Translations under genes and position numbers: made by a program
Assembly (NCBI RefSeq): GCF_000764645.1
Contig: NZ_JRGK01000273.1
Location: 1 to 45,180 of the forward strand
DNA: 45,180 nt
Origin: Aeromonas finlandensis
GTDB lineage: Bacteria > Pseudomonadota > Gammaproteobacteria > Enterobacterales > Aeromonadaceae
Direction: 5' to 3'
In this document: positions 1 to 10,050 of the stretch, piece by piece
How positions within the stretch are numbered: the first letter of the stretch is position 1
Layout: the number at the start of each line of letters is the position of its first letter
The notes under the pieces: model-generated
Seen by the model: the letters and a program-made list of their open reading frames with translations, nothing else
Told to the model about the DNA's origin: nothing
Databases searched by the model: none

Positions 1-836
1 ATCACGCTGAGACAAGTGATGGTGACGATGGAGAACATGAACAGCTTGCGGGCCCAGAGTGCATCATCCACCACCTGCTTGTAGCCAGACAGCGCCATCC
101 CCAGCCACCAGACGCTGACCGCGGTGGCCACGATCAGATACTTGTAACCGGCATAACCGCCGAGGAACAGCATCAGGGTCGGCACCATAAAGGCCAGGAT
201 GTAGAGGGTGATATGGAGCTTGGCCACCGGGATCCCCTTCACCACCGGCAACACCGGGATGTTGGCGGCCTGATAATCCTTGAAGCGGAAGATGGCGATC
301 GCATAGGAGTGCGGCATCTGCCACAGGCTGAAGATCGCCAGCAGGATCAGCGCCCCTGAGTCGAACTGACCGCTCACCGCACAGTAGCCGATGACCGGTG
401 GCGCCGCGCCGGAGAGGCTGCCAACCAGGGTGCCGTAAACCGAGTGACGCTTCATGTAGAGACTGTAAACCCCCACATAAACCAGGAAGCCCAGCACTGC
501 CAGCAGGGCGGCCAACGGATTGGCCGCAAAGTAGAGCAGTGCAATGCCCGCAATGCCGAGCGCCGTGGCGTACCAGAGCGATACGCCAGGGGCGATCAGC
601 CCCTTCACCAGAGCACGGTTCTTGGTGCGCTCCATGATGCAGTCGATGTCCCGGTCGATGTAGTTGTTGAACACGCAACCGGAGGCGACCACCAGTGATA
701 CACCGGCCATGGTCAGAATGAACAGGGGCAAGTCCATGCTCCCCTTGGAGGCCAGCAGGAATCCCCCGATAACCGAGATGAGGTTACCGAAGATGATGCC
801 CGGCTTGGTCACTTGCAGGTATTGCTTCATCATCAT
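1..836 (-). CDS. cyoE: Protoheme IX farnesyltransferase (heme O synthase), 3' end outside window
   Basis: Converts heme B to heme O by adding a farnesyl group, supplying the heme O of the bo3 quinol oxidase; an inner-membrane enzyme of the UbiA prenyltransferase family. Reading the minus strand from 836 gives an unbroken frame to the window edge (about 278 codons). It begins with three ATGs and [15 protein letters not shown], as in E. coli CyoE. The Asp-rich prenyl-diphosphate motif [15 protein letters not shown] lies near residues 60-75, and hydrophobic segments continue throughout. The family is about 290-300 residues, so only the last few codons are missing. It begins 11 bases after the cyoD stop and is the last cyo gene. 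Start is 836, 833 or 830; a purine-rich AGCAGG lies upstream. Identification is secure. Confidence 0.95.
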   Translation of the reverse strand, partial: MMMKQYLQVTKPGIIFGNLISVIGGFLLASKGSMDLPLFILTMAGVSLVVASGCVFNNYIDRDIDCIMERTKNRALVKGLIAPGVSLWYATALGIAGIALLYFAANPLAALLAVLGFLVYVGVYSLYMKRHSVYGTLVGSLSGAAPPVIGYCAVSGQFDSGALILLAIFSLWQMPHSYAIAIFRFKDYQAANIPVLPVVKGIPVAKLHITLYILAFMVPTLMLFLGGYAGYKYLIVATAVSVWWLGMALSGYKQVVDDALWARKLFMFSIVTITCLSV

Positions 837-847
837 TGCCAGCCTGC

Positions 848-1177
848 TCAGTGGACCATCATGTTGATGTTGAGGTTGTACATGATCCACAGGGAGCCCA
901 CGATCACGATGGCGATGATGAGCACGGTAAAGACCAGTGCCACCAGGTTCCAGCGCTCTTCGGACGAGGTGTTCATGTGCAGGAAGTAGACCAGATGGAC
1001 GAAGATCTGCACCACCGCCATGCCGACCACAGTGGCCAGCACGGTCCCGTGGGAGGCAGAGCCGTCCATCACCATCCAGAACGGGATCGCGGTCAGAATG
1101 ACCGACAGCACGAAACCGGTCAGATAGCTCTTGGCGCTGCCGTGGCTGGCGCCGTGATTGTCAACGGAATGACTCAT
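848..1177 (-). CDS. cyoD: Cytochrome bo3 quinol oxidase subunit IV
   Basis: Small membrane subunit of the bo3-type ubiquinol oxidase; in E. coli it helps assemble the CuB site of subunit I and has no redox centre. The 109-residue protein matches the family length. It has a short His/Ser-rich N-terminus and three hydrophobic segments (about residues 18-38, 47-68 and 80-102), with the typical [12 protein letters not shown] between the second and third. It starts directly after the cyoC stop with no spacer, consistent with translational coupling in the cyoABCDE transcript. Confidence 0.95.
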   Translation of the reverse strand: MSHSVDNHGASHGSAKSYLTGFVLSVILTAIPFWMVMDGSASHGTVLATVVGMAVVQIFVHLVYFLHMNTSSEERWNLVALVFTVLIIAIVIVGSLWIMYNLNINMMVH

Positions 1178-1792
1178 TTACATTGCCCCCATCAGATAGA
1201 CCACGGTAAAGACGCAGATCCACACCACGTCGAGGAAGTGCCAGAACAGGCTCAGGCACATCAGGCGGGTACGGTTGCGCTCGGTCAGCCCCTTCTTGCT
1301 CACCAGCACCATCATCACGATGATCCAGATAAGGCCGCTGGTCACGTGGATCCCGTGGGTACCGACCAGGGTGAAGAAGGCGGAGAGGAAAGCGCTGCGA
1401 TCCGGACCATAGCCTTCGGCGATCAGGTGATGGAACTCGTAGATCTCCATCGCGATAAAGCCGGCACCCAGCAGGAAGGTCACCAGCAGCCAGCTGTTGA
1501 CCGCGGAGACCTTGTTCTTGTTCATGGCCAGCATGCCGAACCCGAAGGTGATGGAGCTCAGCAGCAGCAGCATGGTTTCGCCAAACACGAACGGCAGTTC
1601 GAAGATCTCCTTGCCGCTCGGGCCACCGGCGGTGCCGTTGACCAGGACCGCATAGGTTGCGAACAGGGTCGCAAACAGGATGCAGTCACTCATCAGGTAG
1701 ATCCAGAAACCGAACACCTTGGTGGCACCGGCATCATGGTGCCCATGATCGTCATGGGCACCGTGGGTGTGATGTAGAACGTCAGTCGCCAT
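1178..1792 (-). CDS. cyoC: Cytochrome bo3 quinol oxidase subunit III
   Basis: Subunit III of the heme-copper quinol oxidase, a five-helix inner-membrane protein that stabilises subunit I; it carries no metal. The 204-residue product starts at ATG 1792, four bases after the cyoB stop. The frame is open further upstream, but that extension would overlap cyoB and does not match the family. A His-rich N-terminus ([14 protein letters not shown]) precedes the first helix ([20 protein letters not shown]). [12 protein letters not shown] and the closing [18 protein letters not shown] are subunit III hallmarks. Third gene of the operon. Confidence 0.95.
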   Translation of the reverse strand: MATDVLHHTHGAHDDHGHHDAGATKVFGFWIYLMSDCILFATLFATYAVLVNGTAGGPSGKEIFELPFVFGETMLLLLSSITFGFGMLAMNKNKVSAVNSWLLVTFLLGAGFIAMEIYEFHHLIAEGYGPDRSAFLSAFFTLVGTHGIHVTSGLIWIIVMMVLVSKKGLTERNRTRLMCLSLFWHFLDVVWICVFTVVYLMGAM

Positions 1793-1796
1793 GGAA

Positions 1797-3773
1797 TTAA
1801 GCCACCTTGTTGATATTTTCAAAATGCTGACGCTCGATCCGCTCGATCTCGTCAACCTGCACGTAGTAGTCCACGTCGTCGTTGAAGCTGTGGATGATCC
1901 AGCTGGCAATCATGCCGACGAAGCCGGCGATGGCCATCCACCAGATGTGCCAGATCATGGCAAAACCGAACACCACGCTGAAGGCAGCGATAATGACCCC
2001 GGCACCGGAGTTTTTCGGCATGTGGATCGGGTCATAGTGTTTGGGTTGCTGATAGGCAGAACCATCCTGCTTGGCTTCCCAGAAGGCATCCAGACCGGTG
2101 ATCTTCGGCTCGATGGCGAAGTTGTAGAAGGGCGGCGGTGAAGAGGTAGACCACTCAAGGGTTCGGCCACCCCAGGGATCGCCCGTCAGATCGCGGTTCT
2201 GCTCGCGGTCACGAATACTGACCACAACCTGGATCACCTGGCACAGGACGCCGATGGCAATCAGGCCAGCACCGCAGGCAGCCACCACCAGCCAGCCGTG
2301 GAACTCGGGATCTATGTTTTGACTGACCCGACGGGTCATACCCATAAAGCCCAGCACGTAGAGCGGCATGAAGGCCACGAAGAAACCGGTGATCCAGAAC
2401 CAGAAGGCACGCTTGCCCCACACATCGTTGAGCTTGAAGCCGAACGCTTTCGGGAACCAGTAGGTGATACCGGCGAAGCAACCGAACACCACGCCGCCGA
2501 TGATGACGTTGTGGAAGTGGGCAATCAGGAACAGGCTGTTATGCAGCACGAAGTTGGCCGCTGGCACCGAGAGCAGTACCCCGGTCATGCCACCCACGGA
2601 GAAGGTGATGATGAAGCCGACGGTCCACAGCATGGGTGAGGTGAACTCGATGCGGCCGCGATACATGGTGAACAGCCAGTTGAAGATCTTCACCCCGGTC
2701 GGGATGGAGATGATCATGGTGGTGATGCCGAAGAAGGCATTCACGTTGGCGCCCGATCCCATGGTGAAGAAGTGGTGCAGCCAGACGATGAAGGAGAGCA
2801 CGGTAATGGCCACGGTCGCCCACACCAGCGAGGTGTAGCCGAACAGCTTCTTCTTGCAGAAGGTCGCCACCACTTCGGAGAAGATCCCGAACACCGGCAG
2901 CACCAGGATATACACCTCGGGGTGACCCCAGGCCCAGATCAGGTTGATGTACATCATCATGTTGCCACCCATGTCATTGGTAAAGAAATGGGTGCCGAGG
3001 TAACGGTCTGCGGTGAGCAGGGCGATGGTGACGGTCAGGATCGGGAAGGAGGCGATGATCAAAATGTTGGCACACAGCGCGGTCCAGGTGAACACCGGCA
3101 ACCGCATCATGGTCATGCCGGGGGCACGCATCCTGATGATGGTGGCAAAAAAGTTGACGCCGGTCAGCAGGGTACCCAACCCCGAGATCTGCAGACTCCA
3201 GATCCAGTAATCGACCCCGACCCCGGGACTGAACTCCTTGCCCGACAAGGGCGGATAGGCCAGCCAGCCGGTCTGGGCAAATTCACCGACCCCGAGGGAG
3301 ACGTTGATCAGCACCACGGCAGCGGCGGTAAACCAGAAGCTCAGGTTGTTGAGGAAGGGGAAAGCCACGTCACGGGCACCGATCTGCAGCGGCACCACTA
3401 TGTTCATCAGACCGATCACCAGTGGCATGGCCACGAAGAAGATCATAATGACGCCATGGGCGGTGAAGATCTGGTCGTAGTGATGGGGTGGCAATATGCC
3501 TTCACCACCGGCTGAGGCCATCACCTGCTGGGTACGCATCATGACCGCATCGGCAAAGCCGCGCAGCAGCATCACCATCCCCAAGATGAGATACATGATA
3601 CCGAGACGCTTGTGATCCACAGAGGTGAACCACTCTTTCCACAGATACTGCCACTTGCCGAAATAGGTGATGAGACCGGCGACAGCCAGCCCCCCCAGAA
3701 TGATTCCGGCCACCGTCACCATGATGATGGGTTCATGGTACGGAATAGCGTCGAGCGTTAATTTTCCAAACAT
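1797..3773 (-). CDS. cyoB: Cytochrome bo3 quinol oxidase subunit I
   Basis: Catalytic subunit: oxidises ubiquinol, reduces oxygen to water and pumps protons; binds heme b, heme o3 and CuB in the inner membrane. The 658-residue protein is close to the 663 residues of E. coli CyoB. Visible hallmarks are [15 protein letters not shown] (CuB histidine and the cross-linked Tyr), WLHHFFTMG (the other CuB histidines) and [13 protein letters not shown] (heme histidines). The N-terminus [15 protein letters not shown] matches E. coli and fixes the start at ATG 3773. A TTG one codon upstream is also in frame but unnecessary. It follows cyoA after three bases. Confidence 0.97.
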   Translation of the reverse strand: MFGKLTLDAIPYHEPIIMVTVAGIILGGLAVAGLITYFGKWQYLWKEWFTSVDHKRLGIMYLILGMVMLLRGFADAVMMRTQQVMASAGGEGILPPHHYDQIFTAHGVIMIFFVAMPLVIGLMNIVVPLQIGARDVAFPFLNNLSFWFTAAAVVLINVSLGVGEFAQTGWLAYPPLSGKEFSPGVGVDYWIWSLQISGLGTLLTGVNFFATIIRMRAPGMTMMRLPVFTWTALCANILIIASFPILTVTIALLTADRYLGTHFFTNDMGGNMMMYINLIWAWGHPEVYILVLPVFGIFSEVVATFCKKKLFGYTSLVWATVAITVLSFIVWLHHFFTMGSGANVNAFFGITTMIISIPTGVKIFNWLFTMYRGRIEFTSPMLWTVGFIITFSVGGMTGVLLSVPAANFVLHNSLFLIAHFHNVIIGGVVFGCFAGITYWFPKAFGFKLNDVWGKRAFWFWITGFFVAFMPLYVLGFMGMTRRVSQNIDPEFHGWLVVAACGAGLIAIGVLCQVIQVVVSIRDREQNRDLTGDPWGGRTLEWSTSSPPPFYNFAIEPKITGLDAFWEAKQDGSAYQQPKHYDPIHMPKNSGAGVIIAAFSVVFGFAMIWHIWWMAIAGFVGMIASWIIHSFNDDVDYYVQVDEIERIERQHFENINKVA

Positions 3774-3776
3774 CAA

Positions 3777-4802
3777 TTATTCCTCGGATCCTGCTTTTAC
3801 ACTCTTGTCATCCATCGGCATGGCCATATGCCCGGCATGATCCATTGGTGCATCATGGGTCATCTTGTCATGGTCCATTGCTTGATGATCCATGGCATCG
3901 CCATGCTGCATGGCCCCCTCGTGCGCCATCCCCTGGTGCTCACCCGGTTTCATGTCACCCATGAACTTGTTGATCACATTGACGAACAGGGCCGGGTCGG
4001 CACTGGCAAAATACGCCACCGGGTTGTTCTGACTCTGCTTGGCCAGGGCCTCGAACTCAGCCATGGTGGTGAGCATATTGGGTGACTGTTTCACCTTGGC
4101 GACCCAGGCATCGAAGTCGTCCTGATCCCGCGTAGCGATAGCCTGGAACTTCATGCCAGAGAAACCGGCGCCGCTGTAACTGCCGGAGATCCCCTTGTAC
4201 TGGCCCGCCTCATTGGCAATGAGATGCAACTTGGTCTGCATGCCAGCCATGGCGTAAATCTGCCCCCCCAGCTGGGGAATAAAGAAGGAGTTCATCACTG
4301 TGTCTGAGGTCACCCGGAAATTGACCGGGGTATTGACCGGGAAGGCCAGTTCATTGACGGAGGCGATACCCAGTTCCGGATAGACAAACAACCACTTCCA
4401 GTCGAGGGAAATAACATCGACCTGAATCGGTTTGACATCTGATTCCAGCGGTTTATAAGGGTCCAGCGAGTGGGCTGTTTTCCAGGTAATGACCGCCAGG
4501 ATGGCGACAATAATAACGGGGATGGTCCAGACGACCGCTTCAATCTTGTTGGAGTGAGACCAATCCGGGGTATATTTGGCGTTGGTATTGGATGCTCTGT
4601 ATTTACGAGAAAATACCACCGCCATAATAATCACAGGGATCACTACAATTAACATCAGCCCGATGGCCGTTAATATCAGTGATTTCTGTTCCAGACCAAT
4701 CTGCCCTTTTGGGCTCATTAGAGCCATGTCACAACCACTGAGCAAGCCAGTTGTCGCGAGCAACAGCAAGGCGCCCAAGCCCCTTTTTACATCAGGTCTC
4801 AT
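3777..4802 (-). CDS. cyoA: Cytochrome bo3 quinol oxidase subunit II, lipoprotein with His/Met-rich tail
   Basis: Subunit II of the bo3 oxidase, with a periplasmic cupredoxin domain; as in other quinol oxidases it lacks the CuA ligands of cytochrome c oxidases. The 341-residue protein starts with a lipoprotein signal ([13 protein letters not shown], lipobox Cys 24), two transmembrane helices (about residues 41-65 and 85-107) and the cupredoxin domain (about 120-285). The last 60 residues are a low-complexity tail with 8 His and about 11 Met. E. coli CyoA also has a His/Met-rich end, but a shorter one. First gene of the operon: GAGGA lies 7 bases before ATG 4802. Confidence 0.96.
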   Translation of the reverse strand: MRPDVKRGLGALLLLATTGLLSGCDMALMSPKGQIGLEQKSLILTAIGLMLIVVIPVIIMAVVFSRKYRASNTNAKYTPDWSHSNKIEAVVWTIPVIIVAILAVITWKTAHSLDPYKPLESDVKPIQVDVISLDWKWLFVYPELGIASVNELAFPVNTPVNFRVTSDTVMNSFFIPQLGGQIYAMAGMQTKLHLIANEAGQYKGISGSYSGAGFSGMKFQAIATRDQDDFDAWVAKVKQSPNMLTTMAEFEALAKQSQNNPVAYFASADPALFVNVINKFMGDMKPGEHQGMAHEGAMQHGDAMDHQAMDHDKMTHDAPMDHAGHMAMPMDDKSVKAGSEE

Positions 4803-5414
4803 GCCGTGTCCTCATCTTCGCAAGGCGTAAAGTTGCAATAAAAACGCATCATATATTGCGCCGCGAAAGTGGGCGTGAACAACATGAAAAATTAATCCAC
4901 AACTTGTGTGCGATTTGAAACAAACCGGTGAGACATGTTAATAACTTGACAGCAAGTTATTTATCAAAAACATCAAGAGACAAACTAATCATCTACTGTA
5001 TTTATTTAACCCAAATATTGTTGATTACATAAATACAGGTTGTTTACCCTTGTATTTGGCAGGGTTAAAATACCCCCTAAATTGGTATTTTTATAAAATA
5101 TCAGCGCTCTTTTCAGCACCGCCACCGAACAGACCGACAATCAACAAGCACTCTACCGGGGCCATAATTAATCAAACGAAACGCTAATTAACCCCATAGA
5201 TTTGATGGGACCATCGCTCGCAAAGAGGTATATTGAATGTACTTTCTCAAGCCAGAGTCATTACAGAACTCATCATTTTGCTTAATTAGGTTATCATCAA
5301 GGCTGAAAGATCCATCTGGACATATAGTTAGGTTGCGCCCCTTCGTTACCAAGCCAGTCACGAATTCAACCTTATCCCACCTCCCATTTGACGCTTAATA
5401 CAACAGGGATTGCC
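4803..5414. promoter_or_regulatory. Divergent AT-rich control region between cyoA and the FAD dehydrogenase
   Basis: No gene of useful length is visible in these 612 bases. The part next to cyoA holds a possible leftward -10 box (TATGAT, 4853-4848) 45 bases before the cyoA start, but no -35 element at a good distance. TGTTAATAAC at 4936-4945 resembles half of an ArcA box. E. coli cyo is repressed by ArcA, so this is a plausible but unproven oxygen-control site. Base composition is far more AT-rich than in the flanking genes. The promoter for the rightward operon is not clear. Confidence 0.55.
4940..4961. promoter_or_regulatory. Perfect 9-base inverted repeat, candidate operator
   Basis: AATAACTTG, four bases (ACAG), then CAAGTTATT form an exact 9-4-9 inverted repeat, about 140 bases upstream of cyoA and 455 bases upstream of the rightward operon. 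No T-run follows on either strand, so it is not a terminator. The symmetry suits a dimeric regulator, which cannot be named from the sequence. Confidence 0.5.
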
Positions 5415-7340
5415 ATGAGTATTACACGCAGAGATTTTCTCAACGGTGTCGCCATCACCATTGCGGCAGGCATCGCCCCCATCAATCTGCTCAAGGCGGC
5501 CGAAGGCGGCAGCGCGCTGGCGGATAAAACCCTGGCCTACCCGCCCGCCCTCACCGGCCTGCGTGGCAACCACCCGGGCTCTTTCGAACCGGCCCACAGC
5601 ATCGCCCGCGACGGCAAGCAGTATGACTTCGCCAATATTCCCCTCGAGGGAGAATACGATCTGGTGATCGTCGGCGCCGGGATCAGCGGTCTGGCCGCCG
5701 CCTGCTTCTATCAGCAACTGCTCGGCGCGGATAAAAAGATCTTGCTGCTCGATAACCACGACGACTTTGGCGGTCACGCCAAGCGCAACGAGTTCACCAC
5801 CCCCGATGGCCTGCGTCTGGGCTACGGCGGCAGTGAGTCCCTGCAATCACCGCGCTCGGTCTACAGCCCGGTGGCGCTGGGGCTGCTCAAGGCGCTGGAG
5901 GTCAACATCGACGCGCTGGCCAAAGGGTTCCAGCAGACCTTCTATCCGGATCTGGGGCTCAGCCGCGGCGTCTATTTCGACGAGAAGCACTTTGGCGTCA
6001 ACAAGATAGTAAACGGGGATCCGGGCCACAACGTGGCGGACGACATCCCCCGCGATCGTCTGAACGGCCGTCCACTGGCGGAGTTTATCGGCGACTTCCC
6101 GCTGGATGATGCCGACAAGGCCGCCCTGCTGGCACTGCACGAAGCGAAGATTGACTACCTGAGCGGCATGACCCGCGAAGAGCAGGATCTCTGGATGACC
6201 CGCAACAGCTACACCACCTTCCTGCGTGACAAGGTGGGCCTGAGCGAACGTGCCATCACCTACTTCCAGCAGCGAACCAACGACTTCCAGGCCGTCGGCA
6301 TCGATGCCACCGCCTGCGCCGATGCGCGCCTCTGCGCCTTGCCGGGCTTCGATGGCCTCAACCTGACCCCCCTCGATGCCGAGGAGCAGGCGGAGCTCGA
6401 CGACCCCTACATCTTCCACTTCCCGGATGGCAACGCCGGCCTCACCCGTCTGATGGTGCGCAAGCTAATCCCGCAGGTGGCGCCGGGTCACACCATGCAG
6501 GATGTGGTGCTGGCCAAGTTTGACTACAGCAAGCTCGACATGCCGGAGCACAAGGTGCAGCTGCGCCTTGGCAGCACGGCGTTGCAAGCCAAAAACGTGC
6601 GCCTCGCCGATGGCAAGCTGGCAGTGGACGTCACCTACATCAAGGAGGGGAAACTGCACCGGGTGCGCGCCAAGCAGTCAATCATGGCTGGCTACAACAT
6701 GATGATCCCCTACATGGTGCCCGAGATGCCGGAGCCCCAGAAGGAGGCGCTGCGCCAGAACGTCAAGGCGCCGCTGGTCTACACCAAGGTGGTGATCAAG
6801 AACTGGCAAGCCTTCGTCAAGCTGGGGGTGCACGAGGTCTACTCCCCGGCCGCCCCTTACAGCCGGGTCAAGCTCGACTATCCGGTCAATCTGGGTGGCT
6901 ACGAGCATCCCAAGAGCCCGGATCAGCCGATGTGCCTGCACATGGTCTATGTACCGACCCTGCCGGGCAGCGGCCTCTCGGCCCGCGAGCAGTCCCGCAA
7001 GGGGCGAGCCATGATCCTCGGCATGCCGTTCGAGCAGCATGAGCAGATGATCCGCGAACAGCTGCAGGGGATGCTCGGCAGCGCCGGTTTCAACCATGAG
7101 CAGGATATCCTCGCCATCACGGTCAACCGCTGGTCCCACGGCTACTCCTACATCACCAACACCCTGTTTGATGACGAGGCGCAGTGCGAAAAATGGATTG
7201 AGCTGGGTCGCCAACCGGTGGGCAACATCACCATCGCCAACTCGGATGCAGGCTGGAGCCCCTACGCCCACGCCGCCATCGACGAAGCGTGGCGCGCCGT
7301 CAACGAGCTGGTAGCCATCACCAAGGGAGGTGCCCAATGA
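5415..7340 (+). CDS. Tat-exported FAD-dependent dehydrogenase, spermidine dehydrogenase-like
   Basis: Predicted periplasmic flavoprotein oxidising an amine or similar small substrate and passing electrons to the cytochrome encoded next. The 641-residue product starts with a twin-arginine signal (TRRDFLNG near residue 5, then a hydrophobic stretch), so it is probably exported folded. A Rossmann FAD-binding motif (YDLVIVGAGISGLAAA, glycines at about 87-92) is followed by FGGHAKRNEF. Overall pattern and length resemble the Pseudomonas aeruginosa SpdH group; the substrate is not evident. ATG 5415 has AGGGA five bases upstream; an in-frame TTG at 5388 would put extra residues before the Tat motif and is less likely. 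Its stop overlaps the next start by four bases (ATGA). Confidence 0.75.
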   Translation: MSITRRDFLNGVAITIAAGIAPINLLKAAEGGSALADKTLAYPPALTGLRGNHPGSFEPAHSIARDGKQYDFANIPLEGEYDLVIVGAGISGLAAACFYQQLLGADKKILLLDNHDDFGGHAKRNEFTTPDGLRLGYGGSESLQSPRSVYSPVALGLLKALEVNIDALAKGFQQTFYPDLGLSRGVYFDEKHFGVNKIVNGDPGHNVADDIPRDRLNGRPLAEFIGDFPLDDADKAALLALHEAKIDYLSGMTREEQDLWMTRNSYTTFLRDKVGLSERAITYFQQRTNDFQAVGIDATACADARLCALPGFDGLNLTPLDAEEQAELDDPYIFHFPDGNAGLTRLMVRKLIPQVAPGHTMQDVVLAKFDYSKLDMPEHKVQLRLGSTALQAKNVRLADGKLAVDVTYIKEGKLHRVRAKQSIMAGYNMMIPYMVPEMPEPQKEALRQNVKAPLVYTKVVIKNWQAFVKLGVHEVYSPAAPYSRVKLDYPVNLGGYEHPKSPDQPMCLHMVYVPTLPGSGLSAREQSRKGRAMILGMPFEQHEQMIREQLQGMLGSAGFNHEQDILAITVNRWSHGYSYITNTLFDDEAQCEKWIELGRQPVGNITIANSDAGWSPYAHAAIDEAWRAVNELVAITKGGAQ

Positions 7341-8542
7341 GCCGCGCCCTGTCACTGACGGCCAGCGCCCTGCTGCTGGCCCTGCCCGCCCTTGCCGCCA
7401 ACGCAGCCCCCGCCATGTCGGCGGGTGAATACGTGGCCAAGCTCGGCGATTGCGCCGCCTGCCACACCAGCGAGACCAGCAAGCCGCTGGCGGGCGGCAA
7501 AGGGTTCCCGACCCCCATCGGCACCGTGTTTGCCACCAACATCACCCCCGACAAGAACCACGGTATCGGCAACTACAGCCTGCCGGAGTTCATCAAGGTG
7601 ATGCGCGAAGGGGTGGCCCGCGACGGCCATCAGCTCTATCCGGCCATGCCCTACACCGCCTACGCCAAGATGAGCGATAAAGATCTCGAAGATCTCTATC
7701 ACTACCTGATGAAGGAGTTGCAGCCGCTGGCCATCGCCAACAAGGAGAGCGACATTCCCTGGCCGCTCAACATGCGCTGGCCGCTGATGGGCTGGAACTG
7801 GGTCTATCACGATGACAGCCGCTTCACCCCGGTGGCTGGCAAGAGCGAAGAGTGGAACCGCGGCGCCTATCTGGTGCAGGGCGCCGGTCACTGCGGCAGC
7901 TGCCACACCCCGCGCGGATTGGGGATGCAGGAGAAAGCGCTGACCGAGGCGGATCCCGTCTACCTGAGCGGTGCCGCCCTCGATGGCTGGTATGCACCCG
8001 ACATTCGCGGCAGCCGTTACAGCAAGCAGGCGCTGATCGATCTGCTGAAAACCGGCCGCAGCCAGCATGAAGCAGTCGCGGGTCCCATGGGAGAAGTGAT
8101 CACTCACAGCAGCCAGTATTTCAGCGACGCCGATCTGGCTAGCATCGCCACCTACCTCACCGATCTGAAAGATGAGCCGGTGGCGGAGAAAGGGGCCCGC
8201 GCCTATGCCAGTGCCAGCGGCAAGGCGGACTACGCCATGTACTGCTCCACCTGTCACGGGGTCAACGGCCAGGGCAATGACCACGTCATCCCCTCGCTGG
8301 TGAACAACCGCACCGTGCTGGCGGGCGATCCGTCGAGCCTGATCAACGTGCTGCTACACGGCGCCGAAACCCCGGTCACCCGCGGCCATCTCGGCTACCA
8401 CATGCCGGGTTACGGCTGGACCATGGATGACGAACGGCTCGCCGAGCTGGTCAACACCCTCCGCGCCTCCTGGAGCAATGAAGGCACCGCCATCAAGGCG
8501 GCTGCCGTCAAGGCCCAGCGCGAGCTGCACGGCAAGGAGTAA
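7337..8542 (+). CDS. Triheme c-type cytochrome, electron-transfer partner of the FAD dehydrogenase
   Basis: The 401-residue protein has a Sec signal peptide (cleavage probably near LAANA, residue 22) and three CXXCH heme sites: CAACH at about residue 39, CGSCH at 186 and CSTCH at 303. This is the plan of the membrane-anchored cytochrome subunits of bacterial alcohol, gluconate and aldehyde dehydrogenases, which pass electrons from a periplasmic flavin or PQQ subunit to ubiquinone. The start overlaps the stop of the dehydrogenase gene, so the two are translationally coupled and very likely one complex. The C-terminus (after residue 385) is a short charged helix rather than a clear transmembrane anchor. 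Confidence 0.88.
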   Translation: MSRALSLTASALLLALPALAANAAPAMSAGEYVAKLGDCAACHTSETSKPLAGGKGFPTPIGTVFATNITPDKNHGIGNYSLPEFIKVMREGVARDGHQLYPAMPYTAYAKMSDKDLEDLYHYLMKELQPLAIANKESDIPWPLNMRWPLMGWNWVYHDDSRFTPVAGKSEEWNRGAYLVQGAGHCGSCHTPRGLGMQEKALTEADPVYLSGAALDGWYAPDIRGSRYSKQALIDLLKTGRSQHEAVAGPMGEVITHSSQYFSDADLASIATYLTDLKDEPVAEKGARAYASASGKADYAMYCSTCHGVNGQGNDHVIPSLVNNRTVLAGDPSSLINVLLHGAETPVTRGHLGYHMPGYGWTMDDERLAELVNTLRASWSNEGTAIKAAAVKAQRELHGKE

Positions 8543-8587
8543 GGCCGCAGCGCCAGCGAAGCACCATGGCATCGCGCCGCACCATAA

Positions 8588-8616
8588 AAAACGGGCCTCC
8601 ACTGGAGGCCCGTTTG
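8588..8616. terminator. Bidirectional intrinsic terminator
   Basis: ACGGGCCTCC (8591-8600), loop ACT, GGAGGCCCGT (8604-8613) form a perfect 10-base stem that A/T pairs extend. A-run before and T-run after; the U-tract is longer for the leftward transcript. It lies between two convergent genes. Confidence 0.9.
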
Positions 8617-8639
8617 CTATTGGTGAACTGCAGCAGGGA

Positions 8640-8975
8640 TCACCCCTTGCGCGGTTTGGAGCCAGCCAGCGGCGCCGCGGGCTGGCGGTAATCGCCATAG
8701 GGGAAGATATTGCGAAACCGCTGGGCCACCGGCTCGGGGATGGAGCGGGAGAAGATCAGCTTCACGCCATCGCCATCGCGCTGCCCCACAATGCGACCAC
8801 GCACCGTGTCGTGGCGCAGGATCTGCTTGGCATGCTCAATAAAGGCGGGTGACACCTTGCCCTGCTTGACCACTACCTTGCCGGGGGCAAGGCGGATCTC
8901 GAACAGGGCGCCACGCCCCAGCTTCATCAACCACCAGATCAGCGCAATCGCCACAATCAAGGAAATCCAGGCCAT
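8640..8975 (-). CDS. Small membrane-anchored protein, DUF3634-type
   Basis: Function unknown. The 111-residue protein has one N-terminal transmembrane helix (AWISLIVAIALIWWLM, residues 2-17), then a soluble domain of about 90 residues (LFEIRLAPGKVVVKQGKVSP, then RGRIVGQRDGDGVKLIFSRS) that I associate with the DUF3634 family of Aeromonas and Vibrio. ATG 8975 is chosen because GGGAGGG lies seven bases upstream; ATG 8981 sits directly against that ribosome site and is less likely. It stands alone, with the bidirectional terminator after it. Confidence 0.75.
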   Translation of the reverse strand: MAWISLIVAIALIWWLMKLGRGALFEIRLAPGKVVVKQGKVSPAFIEHAKQILRHDTVRGRIVGQRDGDGVKLIFSRSIPEPVAQRFRNIFPYGDYRQPAAPLAGSKPRKG

Positions 8976-9081
8976 CTTCATCCCTCCCAACGTCTTGATA
9001 TCAGGCAGTATAAGCGGCTGTACGCCCCGATTGTTTGGCGCCGATCACAGCCCCCGCGTCAGCGCAATACCGCCTCTTCGC

Positions 9082-10050
9082 TCAGCAATCCTTGCCCCAG
9101 CCCACCAGGGTATCGCGATAGAGCGCCAGCAAGGCTTCATCGCGCACCGCCACCCCGACCTGCTGCGGGCGGAACTCTGCCCAGCCGTCGTGGGAGTGGC
9201 GCTTGCCATCGAACTTTTGCAGGGTGTGGCCGATGGCCGGACCGCTGGTGATGACCCGCACCGGCCCTTCCCGCAGGGTAAAGAGGGTCGGGTCAATGAC
9301 ATAGGCGATGGCAGACGGATCGTGGACGTGACAACCGGAGAGCCCCAACTTCTCCGAGTAGAAGCGCAGGTAGAAGCGGCTGACATCCCACAGGAAGCGA
9401 CCCGGCTCCCCCGCCTTATCCTTGAGCTCATCCAGATAGGCGCTGCTGAAGAAGCTCTGCTGGGTCACATCCAGCCCGATGATCACCACCGGCCAGTCGG
9501 CGGTAAAGACCCGGTCGGCGGCGTCGGGATCATCGTGAATATTGGCCTCGGCATAGGGGGTGACGTTGCCGCGATGGCCATTGACGCCGAAAGCGCCCCC
9601 CATCACCACCACCTGTTTCACCAGTGAAACAATCTCGGGCGCCTGCTGCAGCGCCAGCGCCAGATTGGTGAGGGGGCCTATGGTGACGAGGGTGATCTCC
9701 CCCGGCGCCGCCTTTACTGCCTCGACCATGTATTGCCAGGCGGGACGGGGATCCGGGGCGATAGTGACCTCACCCGTCTCCATGTCGCCAAAGCCGCTCG
9801 GGCCGTGAACGATGGTGGTGGGGCCGACCGGTTCGCGCAGCAGCGGCGCCGCAGCGCCTTTGGCCACATCCGCCTTCATGCCATATTTCTGCTTGAGCCA
9901 GAGGGCATTGCGGGTGCCATTGTCGATGGTGGCGTTACCAAAAACGGTAGTGATGGCGAGCAGATCGATGGCGGGGTGCGCCTCGGCAAACAGGATGGCC
10001 ATGGCATCGTCGATACCCGGATCGGTATCCAGAATAATTTTATGGGTCAT
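9082..10050 (-). CDS. Inosine/uridine-preferring nucleoside hydrolase
   Basis: Hydrolyses the N-glycosidic bond of ribonucleosides to give ribose and free base; cytoplasmic nucleoside salvage. The 322-residue length is typical. The calcium-binding signature DTDPGIDDA is at residues 8-16, followed by VTTVFGN-like ITTVFGNATIDN (about 34-45), VTIGPLTNLA and VVMGGAF (middle) and a C-terminal HDPSAIAY containing the catalytic-site His and Asp. All canonical residues appear present. Which nucleosides it prefers (RihA, B or C type) cannot be told. It is a single gene; the terminator of the preceding gene lies about 125 bases upstream. Confidence 0.93.
   Translation of the reverse strand: MTHKIILDTDPGIDDAMAILFAEAHPAIDLLAITTVFGNATIDNGTRNALWLKQKYGMKADVAKGAAAPLLREPVGPTTIVHGPSGFGDMETGEVTIAPDPRPAWQYMVEAVKAAPGEITLVTIGPLTNLALALQQAPEIVSLVKQVVVMGGAFGVNGHRGNVTPYAEANIHDDPDAADRVFTADWPVVIIGLDVTQQSFFSSAYLDELKDKAGEPGRFLWDVSRFYLRFYSEKLGLSGCHVHDPSAIAYVIDPTLFTLREGPVRVITSGPAIGHTLQKFDGKRHSHDGWAEFRPQQVGVAVRDEALLALYRDTLVGWGKDC

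Noticed and set aside
836-1777. Rightward 313-codon open frame opposite cyoD/cyoC
   Set aside because: Its product is an unnatural His/Asp/Gln/Gly-rich chain, and it lies fully antisense to two secure genes; a G+C-driven shadow.
1793-1909. Upstream extension of cyoC to a start at 1909
   Set aside because: It would overlap the cyoB coding end by over 100 bases; family homology begins at the ATG at 1792.
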